A stretch of 64,000 bases of DNA from Polychytrium aggregatum (Eukaryota > Chytridiomycota > Chytridiomycetes > Polychytriales): assembly GCF_025602895.1 (NCBI RefSeq), contig NW_026516222.1, forward strand, positions 434,001 to 498,000, given 5' to 3'. Under the pieces are notes generated by a model, which had not been told where the DNA came from, did no database searches, and saw nothing but the letters and a program-made list of their open reading frames with translations. Position numbers and translations under genes: made by a program. Position 1 is the stretch's first letter; each line of letters begins with the position of its first letter. This document shows, piece after piece, positions 1-11,165 of this stretch.

Positions 1-254
1 AGTGACCACGGGCTTCGTACCATGTTGCGCGGGGGTTCTCGGGCCGACTGCCGTCGGTGGTGATTTAACCGATGCCGAGCAATCCTCGGGTCATCAAGTC
101 TGCAAGCCGTATATCGCGCTGACATTTGGGGGTCGCCTGTAGTGTCCGGCTCACCTCTCCAAACTCTCCGGGAGAATTCCCAAATCTCCAAAGATACCCC
201 ATTGGGTTCATCTCCGTGCTATACTTTCTCCTTCTCCGCGTTGGTGTTGGCCCC

Positions 255-2311
255 ATGTCGAACTGGTTCATCTCATACAATTCGACGCTCAATTCGACGC
301 TTCCCGTGTGCCAGAGCTCTGGCGGTTTGCCTTCGACCCTGGTCGCCCAGCTTGGCGACTTGGTCCAGCCTCTTGAGCGATGCGGCTCGGTCGATGGGGA
401 TCGAACATTCCACTACTATTCCCTCGATTCCTCCCAGTCCATCGTAACCAACCGGGCATGTTCCGATCCTGCCTGTACCATCGCCTGCCGGAACTCAACA
501 TCCACGTTGTCACCCACAGCATCGAAATGCTCCAGTGGTCAGTTGACTCTCGCTCCTTCCGGATTCAACTACCAGGCGCCGGGGTAAGCTGATCATTTGG
601 TATGCAAAACGGGGACGTCGCTGCAAGTGATGCGATGGTGACAGAGCCCTTCGGCCTCGAATCTCACCAACTCGATGCGATGCTTGTTTTCCGTCTTTTT
701 TTCCCCTCTTTCGTCGTTCGTCCACCATCCCATACCACCAACCCATGCCACCATCCCATGCCACCGCAACAAATCGGACTGGCCGTTGTTTTCTCTCTCA
801 GCACCATGGATCCGTCCTTCAACACCGACAGCCTCATGTACCAGCCTAACTACCTCGACGCCACCTGCACCACCGTCAGCTCGGTGTGTCGCAGTCCCGT
901 CTTCACCACCTGCACTATGATCGGCCCCGGCTTCTATGCGTACTCGATCCTTCTCCGGAACGGTAATAGCACCTTCATTCAGCCCTTTGGCTGTCTCGAT
1001 GCCAACTGCAACCAGTGCGAGCTCGATGCCAGCATTCTGCCCAATGCCTTGGCCAAGAGTCCGACCGACTGCTTTGCCGATACCGGCTCGACCTCCTACC
1101 AGCTCTATTTTCTGGCCAACAAGACCTCCGTCCCAACTGTCTTCCCGAACGGCAGTCTCCCCTTCGGCCCAAATCAGGTCGTTACTCCCAGTTCCGCTGC
1201 CTTGCCACCACTGCCGTCAGAAGCTCCCAGTAATTCCGGGTTTCCCCTTAATATCACGCTTATAATTGTTTCTGCCGTTGGCGCAGGTAGGTCATCAGTC
1301 CATCGTATTGCTCTTTCATGATCATTGCGTTGCATTGCCTTGCGCCGGTCAGAGTGATTGACCCATGTCTTTTCTCCTTGATTATATTCCTTCAGTGTGT
1401 TTTGCTTTGTGTGTGGTTGGCACTATGGCCTACCACAAGCGCAGGAAGCAACGCTCCGATACTCGTGTAATCGTGGATCGAGAGTCTCCACCTCTTGATC
1501 AATATCTTCCGCCACCCAGGACCCGTCTGTCCTCCTCGACTCTTGCTCAAATCCCGGAAGAGCGGGTGGAAGCTCCCTCCGCGAGCTCTCCAAAGACGTC
1601 CGCGACAAGACCCATATCGGTCAATATCCATACGTCGCCTGTTGTGCCCGCGGCCATGGCCTCGCCTTCATATGCGCTGTATCCCGATGGTGGGTCGATT
1701 ATCCCTGCTGCGATGCTGTCATCGTACTATTCGAAGAACATATCCGATTCCCCGCAAGTACCGTATGTTCTCCCGGATGGCACAGGCGCTTCCCAACAAA
1801 TCAAGCCCTCGTATAGCGGTGATCCTCACGCCAGCTATATAAGCTACCAAGGTCATCAAAGCCACAGCAGTAGCAGCAGTAGCGGCAAGGGCTACAGCGC
1901 CCAGAATAGTTCAATCTCATCCCGCGTAGGTCATGTTGCCGGAAGACCAGTGACTCCAACCACAGGACCGACAACTCAGTTCATCGCGATCCAGAACCAC
2001 GACGGCTACCCTGGCGCCGGAGAACTTTCATTCACGATTGGACAAGGTGTTACTGTGTTCCAAGTGCTACCAAGTGGATGGGCAATGGTGAGTGAGCTAT
2101 GCAGATCTATCGATACAGCGACGATTTGGCGTGCACATTCAGGGCCCTCTGACGCTTTGGCGGAACCTACATTATGATCTAGTCGCAAAACAACGAGACT
2201 CTGGCTTTCGGATTTGCTCCGGTGACCAAGCTTCGAGCCATAGAGGACACTCTCGGCAATATCGAACGTACTCAGTCGAGCGAAAGCCGCCCTCCTCGAT
2301 ATTCGATGTGA
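255..2311 (+). CDS. Single-pass membrane protein with C-terminal SH3 domain (TM-SH3 gene 1)
   Basis: Four exons fit canonical splice sites with consistent phase: 255-583, 802-1286, 1396-2087 and 2183-2311, giving 544 residues. The N-terminal half is Cys- and Asn-rich, with several N-glycosylation-type sites, and is probably extracellular. A hydrophobic stretch around residues 257-281 is followed by HKRRKQ, a stop-transfer charge cluster. The cytoplasmic part is Ser/Pro-rich and contains a short Ser run. An SH3-like fold is encoded across the last intron (about residues 466-520): it has the ELSF element and GWAM in place of the usual GWW. The start is uncertain. The ATG at 255 gives no signal peptide, but the frame stays open upstream and encodes a hydrophobic stretch just before it, so an upstream exon may supply the true start. 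The role is inferred from architecture only: a surface sensor coupling to SH3 partners. Confidence 0.72.
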
Positions 2312-3289
2312 TCAAAGATGCGCTGCTCAGCTTGCTTCTATGTCCTTATCTCTATCCGTGCGCATCTGCTTATCCGTTGCTGTCAATTGCGGACGCTTCA
2401 CCTGTTCATCTTGTGAGTTTGTTGGTTGTGGGAACCTATAGCGTTCCCAAAATGAAACGGGACACCCTGTCCTTAGCCAGGGCCGATGCTGCTTGCTGGA
2501 ACCTGAATACACACCCACCAACTGCTCCCATGGCCAAACAGCGTGCTCACCCGAGTACCTTGATATCGAGGAGCCATGGGGTTGTCAAGAGGGTTGAGTG
2601 AATACACGACACTCCCGCATCGGGTGAATGCACCACACTCCCACATCGACACAGGGGCTCGACCGAGTGTATTCAAGACTCCACTTTCCAAACCGACGAA
2701 AACAAAGAGATTGCCAACCAGGACGGGAAACAATCGCATGGCTTGCCCGCTGGGCCTACAGCCAGTCAGCGGGTTTCAGACATCTGAAGCCAGAAAGTGA
2801 CGGCCCCGTTTCTTTCTGGACCGATTGTATGATCGGTTGGCTGCATTGGTGTGGGGATCGATGGATTAATGTGCTTATCATCAACTCGCTGAGCTGCGCG
2901 GCGTGCTGAAAGCACAATGGGACACCGTATCTGTGAATCAAACTCGTAGTAATTGAATCGTATCATAGGATCAAGTACGTCAAATCCTCTCTGGGTGTCT
3001 GTCGCACGGGCTCCACTCATGATTCCAATATCTCTGTGGTCGGCGTCTCATCACGAGTCCGTCACAGCAATGAGGGGCCAATCGACACTATTCATAATGA
3101 CGGCTCGGAGCAAGAAGGATTCCTTGGATGCAAGCTGCAAGGCAGTGGTATGCAGATCGTCTCAAACACCCATCCTCCATCACGCGTTGTGCTGATCAAC
3201 GCCCAGGTATCAAAGACTGACAGGCCGCTTGCCGTCGTTGGTCTCATCGCCCTCGCCGCCCGTCCGGTCCGGCCAAGACAAACCTGCCA
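2312..3289. other. Intergenic DNA holding the MITE
   Basis: Apart from the small transposon at 2437-2829 I see no gene here. The first 125 bases are the 3' flank of TM-SH3 gene 1. The stretch 2830-3289 has only short unconvincing frames. Confidence 0.4.
2437..2829 (+). mobile_element. Non-autonomous Tc1/mariner-type element (MITE), copy A
   Basis: About 390 bp with TA at both ends. The left end begins TAGCGTTCCCAAAATGAAAC and continues GGGACACC; the right end, read inward, begins CAATCGGTCCAGAAAGAAAC and continues GGGG. It has no credible coding capacity. It aligns along its whole length with the reverse complement of 30671-31075. Shared internal blocks include the CTGGAACCTGAATACAC block, the ATGCACCACACTC block, the GTGTATTCAAGACT block and the GCCCGCTGGGCCTACAG block. 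The terminal repeats follow the same 26-position plan as those of the Fanzor transposon at 19163-22828 (CAG, then about 16 variable bases, then AAACGGGACA). Confidence 0.8.
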
Positions 3290-3764
3290 ATGCCCCGCAA
3301 CAGGGTTCCGACCAACCATCCGTCCGAATATGCATTCAGCACTCTAATCCGATCTCTTTCTGCAACGCCGACAGAGAGTTCGATGTCTCCTGGCTCTCAT
3401 GGCGATCACCCGTCGGCGACGACCGCCCCTGGCGAAGCGCCAGCAGCACAGCCAGCCCAGAGCGAAACAGACAAAAAGAGTGAGCGCCAGCACCGCATCC
3501 GAGCCGGGAGTTTGCAGTTGGGTAGAAATCGTCACGGATTTGCATTGTCGATGATCTCCCCCTGGCGCCCACTCCCCTCGGCTGTGCCGATCGCTATCCC
3601 GACACGGAGCTCCTACTCACACAGAGTTCATCCGCCCGCTGACAGAGAGCCATGAGGAGATCATGTCCGAGCTGCGGAAGCTTGTTCATTCGCTGGATGA
3701 TGAAGACTGGCAGTTTGAAAGCGAGTCTGCGATCACCCCGGCTCAGAGGCCATTTATCTACTAG
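3290..3764 (+). CDS. Small acidic hypothetical protein, two exons
   Basis: Exon 1 runs 3290-3479 (or starts at the internal ATG 3383). An intron with a gtgagc donor and a cacacag acceptor spans 3480-3624. Exon 2 runs 3625-3764. Phases match and give 109 residues (78 from the internal ATG). The first exon is Pro/Ala/Ser-rich and probably disordered. The second encodes an amphipathic acidic helix-like segment with the motif LVHSLDDEDWQFES. I do not recognise the family. The neat splice junction and the change from disordered to helical composition argue for a real gene, but no domain supports it. Confidence 0.4.
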
Positions 3765-4816
3765 GCGAACTGGATGACGATCGCTGCGACACAGGCTTTT
3801 GATTTGCAGGGTCTGTTGACTCATTCTCAAAGAATATACAGGACATTCCAACTTGAAACCGATATCTCCTTCATCTAGAGTTGGACGTCAGCGCCCCAGG
3901 AACGCCAGATTGACCGGATATATCCGTTTTGTGGAAGCTGGGCAAAGGCGGCAACTCGAGTTCGACAGCCCGTTCTTCGCTGGCTCTGACGGCCCGCCGC
4001 TATCAGAAAAGGCTGGCCTTTATGGTCCATTGCTTATGATCGATCGAAGTGTCTAATAAATCATAGGGAGTTTTCAACGCAAACGGAAGCAAATACGGAA
4101 TCGAACTCGCTCGACACGATGGCCACGACCAGCCTCTCGGCTGCCGTGACGTTGTGCATGTCGAAGGGCAAGGCATACTCTATCGTCGGTCCGATGGAGG
4201 CCATGCAGATCCGCAGCTGTGACATTGTTGGTGTTGCGAGGGAGGAGCCTGTTTGCAATTCGCCAGGTTGCCATTCGGGCGGCGTCATAACCACAGGATC
4301 TGCCGATCCATCGGTAAGCCGTTGATGACAGAGATGGCGCCGAGGAACTTGGATTCCTCAGTGATGAAAAGCGACGAGCTGTCTTCAGTGTTGTTCGCCA
4401 AGCATTTGCATGATGACAACTTGTATGAGCTGTCAAGGTGGATGCTGGCCTTGGAGCTGGCCCACATATGCACCTCGTCTGATCTGCGACGATAAAGTTG
4501 AATGGGTCATCGAAGCGGCGATGTCGAACGCGAACGCAACGCCGCCTCCAAGCCATTCCGACCATGTTGGATAGCCATCAAGAGAGCGCTGAAGTTGGTG
4601 CTGAGGCCGTGCATGACGACGTGGGGCAGCGTTTGGATGCGGCTATTGATCTCGGAGGATGCGGTGAGCACGATGATGACGAGCGAGCCGCTGTAAATCA
4701 GACCCTATCAATACCATCGAACCGACACCACCCATCCCCGTGTTGAGATCTCCCATTTCAGTCTCAACACCCCATATCAACGATCGTGGTCCATATTGTC
4801 CAGGGAAACTGGATAA
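3765..4816 (-). other. Possible remnant exons of a minus-strand membrane protein, cut at the inverted-repeat edge
   Basis: On the minus strand, 4700-4502 begins after a good acceptor (tgatttacag) and encodes a hydrophobic stretch (SGSLVIIVLTAS) followed by a helix-like segment, then a stop. Further 3' on the same strand, 4473-4285 and 4294-4061 hold more protein-like, separately open frames. No start or upstream exon is visible: the inverted-repeat arm begins about 70 bp further on at 4817. It may be the 3' part of a gene whose 5' part was removed by the rearrangement. I could not build a full gene model. Confidence 0.25.
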
Positions 4817-5568
4817 ACGGAGAGACGAGACGGCCGTGCGACATTTGGGCCGTGCGGCACTCAGGCCTTGGGACACTTGGACCGTGCGACTCTTGGACCG
4901 ATGCACGCACCCAAACGAGGATGGACAAGGCCGAGTGTCGCTGGGCAGAGCCGAACGGGCCGCTGTTTGCCCGAGGCCCATGGCAGAGCAAGGCCGTCTG
5001 CCTTGAGGCCCATGGCAGACCAGACACAGCCGGAAGGTTGTCGCATGCCATCCCAGCACACGAACGAGGAGGTCTTGTCCAAGACAGCAATACTCTGCTA
5101 GTGGTGTTGCGCACTGTGCTTTGGTCGATCTCGGGACCGTGGTGGGTTGGAGAGCAACAAGAAACAATCCCGTTGTCGCAATCCACGTCCCACACGGCCC
5201 GGCGCCACGGACAGCTCGTATCGCTGCCTTCGAGTCGACACTTGCCTCTGGATGTGCACTTGTCTCTGGGTGTACACTTGCCTGCTTGTCTGTGATCTGG
5301 CTGAGGACCCGCTTGTCTGTGATCTGCTTGTCGTTGATCTGCTTGTCTTTGATCTGCTTGCGGCTGTCGGATGTGCCTCCGTCTCGCCCCTCGCCCCGGT
5401 CCATACACCCCGACTCACTGTCACACCGTCTCGCCGGCGGCCACAGGAGCCAACGCATGGCCCCTCGGTCTGGGTTGGATATAATCCCGTTGTCCGCGTT
5501 TCGCCTTCGCCTTCACACCCGCCTCATCTCCACACCCGCCCCATCTCCACGCCCACCATCTGCTCACC
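4817..5568 (+). other. Upstream region of TM-SH3 gene 2 inside the left arm
   Basis: No gene is supported. The stretch 5240-5370 is built of degenerate repeats around CTTGTCTGTGATCTG. The 5' flank of the gene at 5569 lies here, and its mirror copy is 15373-16124. Confidence 0.4.
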
Positions 5569-7757
5569 ATGCTCGCGGGCTTCTCGACGTCAACGCTGCT
5601 GATCCTGGCTGCGACGACCGCTCTCGCGGGAGCCTCCACATGCACCCCGGATATAGCCATGTCTCGGATCTCGCTCCCGCTGCAAGACAACGCTTCTGTG
5701 ATGATCACGCCGTCGGTCGACAACAGCAACTTCACCGTCGTTGCGATGCCGTTCAACTCCAGCGCCTCCACGCACCCCGGCATGCCGCCCGTGGCCAACT
5801 ACTGGTATGTGTGCTGTCGTTCGCAGCGACGGCTGGCGACTCGTCTGATCGATCGATCGGCGCGGGGGTTTGCTGCCGACTCGTCTGACCGATCTGTCAA
5901 CTTGTCAATCTGTCGATTCGATCACTTCGTCCTCCAATCGGTCACATCCCATCGTCCATATCTCATCCTCCATCATCCATATCCATCGCCCATCCCGATC
6001 AGGTTCTTTTCGCTGGTAAGTCTGTGGCCCGACCCAGATCGCCCTCCAACGGCGCACCGGGAGTCGTTTCCGTCTCCGTCTCCGTCTCCGTCTCCGTCTC
6101 CGTCTCCGTCTCCACTTTCCGCCTGCGCTTGCGCTTGCGTGTCGCATTCCCGGTCTCCTCGGCCGCCGATTGAGCCTGCGAACCGGCATCCTCGTCCGGG
6201 ATGGGTGCGCGATTGTTGACGCTGCTCTGTCCGCTATGTTTCGCAGGGATGCCGAGACTTGTCCATGTACGACACCTTCCAGTCCGACGTCATCATCGAC
6301 CCTGGCGTCGACTTTACCATCGTCTTCACTCAAAACTCGGTCGATTGCAAATACCCACAGGGTGTCTCTGCCAGCGCAGGTGCGCAAGCCATGATGTTGT
6401 GATGTTGTGATGGTGGGATGGTGGGATGGTGGGATGGTGGGATGGTGGGATGGTGGGATGGTGGGATGGTGTGGTGCCGTTCATGGTGATTCGGCGGAGC
6501 TCCATGCCAGCCGCTTGGCCTGCAGTCTTCTGGCTGCGACTCGACAGCTGGTCTCTTGGCGGGCCACCGCCGTGCACTCATCCTTCTCTCGCTGACCCAC
6601 ATCATTCCTCGCGCTTCACCGTTCGTATCTCCCACTCTCCCGCCGCATCCGATGGTCGGCCTTCAGAGTCTCAATACCACTCCCTTTACGACTTTCTGGT
6701 CCCAAGCGGCCAGCGCCAAACATTGGTGATCCCTCTCAGCGCATTCTCCACCAACTGGCTCAACGGCAGCTTTGACTTTCAGCACACCGCCGGCATGACC
6801 TTCATCAACCAGGCCGTCGGCAGTCACGTCACCATGATCTCACCGACGCTGAAGGGCAAATGCACAAACGACACACCGACGCCGAGTCTTGCGCCTGGAC
6901 CTGGACCTGGACCTGCACCGCAGCCATCGTCTGGTCCCAACATCCCAGCGATTGTTGGCGGTGTCGTCGGTGCACTGGTCGTGGCTTTTGTGGCAGCGCT
7001 GTATGTCATCCATCGACGCCGCGAGGCTGGGAAGAACGCTGCAGGTGAATATTGGCTGCATCGCGGTGGCGGGTCAACAGGCCGCATGCACAAGCCATAA
7101 GCTGCTCCATGCCGTGGCGTGCTCTCAGCACCATGCCTTGCATCATATCCTGCATCGCTCCTTGCATCGCTCCTTGTGCTGACCCGACTGTTCATCGTTG
7201 CATCGTTGCTGTCGACAGAACGAGAAAGGCTGGCTGTGGCTCGTTCGCCGTCGCCCTCCCGGGACGCAACCGACGGACGCCGCGACCGCAATGGCGGCTT
7301 TGACGAAGGAAGACCCAACGTTGCCTCCACCGACAGCATCCTGTCATCAGGCATTGGCGCCGCCACCATTCAATCGACGACCCTGTCCACGACCACAGCC
7401 ACGACCGCAACCACACTGGCCCTCTCGGCACCGGACTTGGCCGCAGCATCGGGCACATACGTCGGCACCGCCCTGGACACCGGTCTCGCCCCGCCATCGT
7501 ACGACTCGATTGTCGACTTTAGTCAACCAGCGCCGGTCAGCTCCTCGAGAGTCAGCACGCCAACACAGAAGCAGTACCTCGTCGTGTCCTCGCACAAGTC
7601 GCTCGACGACAGCGAGCTGAGTGTCGGCGTGAAAGAAATCGTCGTGGTGCTGGCATCGATCGACAACAACTGGGCTCTGGCCGAGGCACTTGGCGGACGA
7701 CGAGGCCGCCTTCCATGGTCCTGCGTCCAAGAAATGGACACGGCGGACCTCGTGTGA
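5569..7757 (+). CDS. TM-SH3 membrane protein with a jelly-roll-like ectodomain (gene 2, left-arm copy)
   Basis: Four exons are phase-consistent: 5569-5808, 6247-6379, 6667-7044 and 7219-7757, giving 429 residues. Residues 1-23 form a signal peptide. The ectodomain (about 80-190) has the segments YDTFQSDVIID, LVIPLSAFSTNW and GMTFIN, which resemble the strand pattern of CBM11/CIA30-like carbohydrate-binding jelly rolls; this is inference. A Pro/Gly linker precedes a transmembrane helix at about 217-239 (IVGGVVGALVVAFVAALYVI) followed by HRRR. The cytoplasmic tail ends in an SH3 domain (about 368-425) with ELSV and RRGRLPWSCV. A mirror copy lies at 13178-15372, and a paralogue at 31363-33573 has the same intron phases and an exon 2 of the same 133 bp. 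Probable role: a cell-surface or wall-sensing adaptor. Confidence 0.85.
6069..6114 (+). repeat. (CTCCGT)n hexanucleotide array in intron 1 of TM-SH3 gene 2
   Basis: About seven to eight uninterrupted hexamers lie between exons 1 and 2. The mirror array at 14821-14872 is one hexamer longer, which is the main length difference between the two arms. Confidence 0.9.
6409..6472 (+). repeat. (ATGGTGGG)n octamer array in intron 2 of TM-SH3 gene 2
   Basis: Tandem 8-bp units sit just downstream of exon 2, preceded by GATGTTGT units. The mirror array at about 14463-14540 has a different mix of GATGTTGT and ATGGTGGG units, showing small changes since duplication or since the last sequence homogenisation. 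Confidence 0.85.
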
Positions 7758-8410
7758 TGGAGCCATCATCGCCGTGGTGCGACTGCATGCTGTGATAGAC
7801 GGGTTGAGCCATGCACATTGCATTGTGTGGTTGACTGGGCCGAGTCGACCGGGCCATGGCAACTGTGTCATACCGACTGCGTCATGCCAACTGCATGGTG
7901 CCATGAACTGACGGCGGCTTGCGGCATGATGGTCTGTGCAGTATTTTGACTCGCCTGATAGAAACAGACATTGACCCAGGACGTGCTGGGCAGGTCGCTC
8001 GGCAGGTCGCTCGGCAGGTCGCTCGGCAGGTCGCTCGGCAGGTCGTTCGAATACAGTTCCACTGTCGAACAATCTCTCACTCACTCCTGCTGTCTTTGGC
8101 TGCGTGTGAGTGTCTGGTGGCAGGTGGGAGAGTGCGGCATTGCAAGTGCAGGTCCATCGTGGTCGCTGTGTCGGGAGTATCAATCATTGCCATCTTGATA
8201 CAGCCGTTGTTGCCGATGGCTGTGCTGGTGGCATGCTCATGCTGCATTCCTTGAGGCTGCATTTCATCGATCGCACACTCCATCTTCACGAGCACCCTAA
8301 CGAGCACTTCACAAGCACCCTAACGAGCGTCTTTCGCACCATAACCATGGCAACGTTGCTGTCATCGGCATCTGGCGTTGTCATGGCTCCATCCGTGTCT
8401 GTTGGTAACC
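7758..8410 (+). other. 3' flank of TM-SH3 gene 2 with a 12-bp tandem repeat
   Basis: There is no gene. At 7986-8046 a 12-bp unit (GGCAGGTCGCTC) is repeated five times. A CGAGCACTTCACAAGCACC-like short repeat lies at 8289-8330. The arm ends at 8410. Confidence 0.6.
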
Positions 8411-8968
8411 TATTCATCGACGGATCACTCCAAACCCCAAGGGCCTCAGTCCGGGGGGCACATCAGTTTTGTTCCTCTCCTGCATGGCTCAGCGGGCGGC
8501 TCGCGACATATCAACCAGCGACTGTCGCTCATGTAGTCCCCTCATCCAATCTGGATTCTATTGATAGATGCCGTGCAAGGAGGACTCGATCGGCAGCTCC
8601 CCCGCTCTAACGGGGCTCGGTCGATCGCCACTGGCGGAACTATCGCTTCTGGATCGATCGGCCATATCTTCGTAACTTTGTCGATATCGATCCATCTCTA
8701 TCCGCTGCTTTGTCAGTGTTGGCAGCAGTGCTGCCGATATCGGTCGCACCCGTGTTGCAGCAAAGACCAGCGGCCCCATGTTCCCATTGCGCCTCGCCGA
8801 CGCCCCACCACTTGTATCTGTGGGACACACGGCCCGCTGATCCTCTGGTCGCTCCCTGCCTGGTCGATGCACTGCTTTTCCCCATCATCTCTTCAACCCC
8901 CTTTCTTCCGGAATCGTTCCCTTCCTGCACACTCCCTCTCGGCATCTGCCCCTCGCATCCATCCTGCG
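8411..8968. other. Spacer DNA upstream of TM-SH3 gene 3
   Basis: Unique sequence begins at the inner edge of the left arm. No coding feature is supported, and the last part is the 5' flank of the gene starting at 8969. Confidence 0.35.
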
Positions 8969-10601
8969 ATGTCCTCTCGGCTACCGCATCGCCCAGAGCT
9001 CGCCTCCCCACACACTCTGTTCGCAGCTGCCACCGCCGAACACTTTCTGGCCCGCCGGTCTACCAATGAGCTCGATGCGGACTTCTGGTTCACGTTGGCT
9101 GGTGTCATTATCGGCGGCCTCGTCCTTGGCGTGGGCATCTTTCTGCTGTCGGTGCATCTGTTCTTCCGAGAGCCTTCCAACAAACTCCCGGATGCTCAAG
9201 GTACGCACTCGCTATCGGTTTGCATCTTGCCCTGTTCTCCACCGCATCCCGATTTGCTTCACAGCCCACACCAGCGACCGCACATCGGCGGCCTTCATGT
9301 TTCACTTGTCACTCACTCGTTGCCCTCCTCGGTGTTTGCGTTGCTCATCCTGCCTTGACTGTCCAGGCCATGGTTCGCAACTCAACTTGACTCATCCAGC
9401 CAACAGCGCCCCATTCGATGCTCTCCCCACCAACTCCTCGCTCAGCCCAAGCGCATCATGCTCCTCGCGCCCTTCCATCATCGCCAACGCAGCAGCGCCC
9501 GCCGATATCCCCCTATATATCGATCCAAAAGCACCTTACAGCCACCTCATACCTTCGAGCAATGATAACACCGATGTCGGGCCCATTCCACTTCATACCA
9601 TCCAAGCCATCGCTCCCTCCTCTGGCATTCAGCCCAACTCCGGCCTAACCTCATCTTCTCAACCCGGCTTCTCGGCTGACTCTGCATCGAAAGAGCCGCA
9701 AGCAGGCACCTCCCTGGCCGAGGCGATATCGTCAGGTCGACCGCGGATGCGGGAGTCCATGAGGCACCCGACGTCGCCTGGCCTCCCTGCAGCGCTCGTC
9801 ATGGCTTCGCTCCATCAATGTCCCATCATCACCTTTCCGCCAGCTGCGTTTGCGCAAGTGCTCGACCCGAGTTCCAGAGTTGTCGATGCCGAGCCCATGC
9901 CGGCGCAGTCTCCTCCGAGCCCAGCAGCTCTGGCGGATCCGCTTGGTCTTTCAGTGCTCTCGATACACCCGAGTGGACCCGATATCGTCCCAGCCTCGGT
10001 CGCTGCCAACCTCTATGGGTCAAGGTTTACACCCGCAGTCAATTCCGGAGCCCCACCGCTGCCATACCACACACAAGCAACCCCGTCAGTGGGCGAGCCT
10101 GGCGTTGATCGCTTTAATTTCAGCTTTGCGAGGGATTCGGCCGACTCCAACTTACTTTCATCTCCTCGACCAAGTGACAGCAAGCAGTCGCACGATGAAA
10201 GCGCTCATGCTGCACTCACCGAGATCACTACTGCCTTGGATCGAGAGCGGGCTTGGCTGCCGCTGGACTTGCATGACCCACTCGCACCAACATCCCTGCA
10301 CCCACCCTCCAGTTTCGAGCCCTACCCTGCTGACGCCCAGATCGATGGGTGGCTTGGACACCAGAACATCTCCGAAGCAACCGCACCGCAGCGGGTCACA
10401 GCCTCCTCGCCGGTTGGCGTGCACGAGGAATTACTCGTCGCCAAGAAGGATTACAACCCCGCGCACGACTCGGAGGTCTCACTCAAGAAAGGCGACGTCG
10501 TGCGGGTAGCTTGCTCGATCGATGAACGGTGGGTGATGGTCGTCAAGGATCAAGTTCCAGGCCGAGTCCCATGGGAGTGCTTGGGTCCCATCGCGAGCTG
10601 A
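8969..10601 (+). CDS. TM-SH3 protein with long disordered cytoplasmic tail (gene 3, in the spacer)
   Basis: Two exons, 8969-9200 and 9367-10601, give 488 residues. An alternative in-frame acceptor lies at 9400. There is no clear signal peptide. One strong transmembrane helix spans about residues 40-66 (WFTLAGVIIGGLVLGVGIFL) after a short N-terminus. About 360 Ser/Pro-rich residues follow. The C-terminal 58 residues form an SH3 domain: ALYDY is replaced by AKKDYNPAHDSEVSLKKGDV, followed by RVPWECL. It shares the TM-plus-SH3 plan of genes 1, 2, 4 and 5 but lacks their ectodomain. It lies between the arms of the inverted repeat. Confidence 0.8.
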
Positions 10602-11165
10602 CGAGCAGCAGGCGCCTTGATGAAAGAAATGTGCTCGTAAAATGCAGCAGGATATCATGCTCTCGAAGCTGGTACTTGTCTGGTTCTGGAACCCATATAC
10701 ACCTTCGTCCATACCACGATCTGCTCCCTGCGCAAGGTCGACGATTTGCGAGAGAGACTCCATCCAGGCCGTCGACACTCTGGCTGGTATAGTTTGAGCA
10801 GACTGGATCCTGCATCGGTCTGGCTGGGAACTATGGTTGCTCGTTGCCGCTGGCCTGGTCTGCGGTGCGTGTGCATGTGCGTGTGCATGTGCATGTGCGG
10901 GTCCCAACGAGAGTCTATCGATGCCGACAAGGCCCATCTTCGATACATGACCGCCTTGGCTCCAGCTCGGGCGATCGGGCCATTCGGGCGGTATCCGTCG
11001 TATATCACGATGGAGGTGTTGGCATGGTGCTCGCTGATTCGGGCTGGCAATCCACGTGACGCTCCGCTCGAAAAAGGCGAGATCTGGGTGAAAGCAGGCG
11101 GCCAGAATCCCCAGCTTTCCGTCCGGCCTCGCCTCCAATCTGCCCTCACGCAACCAACGCCGAGC
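10602..11165. other. Intergenic region between TM-SH3 gene 3 and SmF
   Basis: No gene is visible. A GTGCATGTGCGTGTGCATGT-like dinucleotide-rich stretch is at 10866-10900. The right end is the SmF promoter region; no clear TATA box was recognised. Confidence 0.35.

Larger units (their letters stand above)
4817..8410 (+). repeat. Left arm of a giant inverted repeat
   Basis: This arm is the reverse complement of 12525-16124. Paired positions sum to 20941 in the outer part and 20935 in the inner part. The 6-bp shift arises in a CTCCGT hexamer array with one more unit on the right. All open frames of this arm reappear on the opposite strand with the same lengths. The outer boundary lies between GGATAAACGG and GAGACGGCC at 4817; the inner boundary is just after GTTGGTAACC at 8410. 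The arm carries one complete gene (5569-7757), its promoter region and about 650 bp of 3' flank. Confidence 0.93.

Noticed and set aside
7986-8046. CRISPR-like array of regular repeats
   Set aside because: Five 12-bp units are directly adjacent with no unique spacers, and the genome is eukaryotic; this is a simple tandem repeat.
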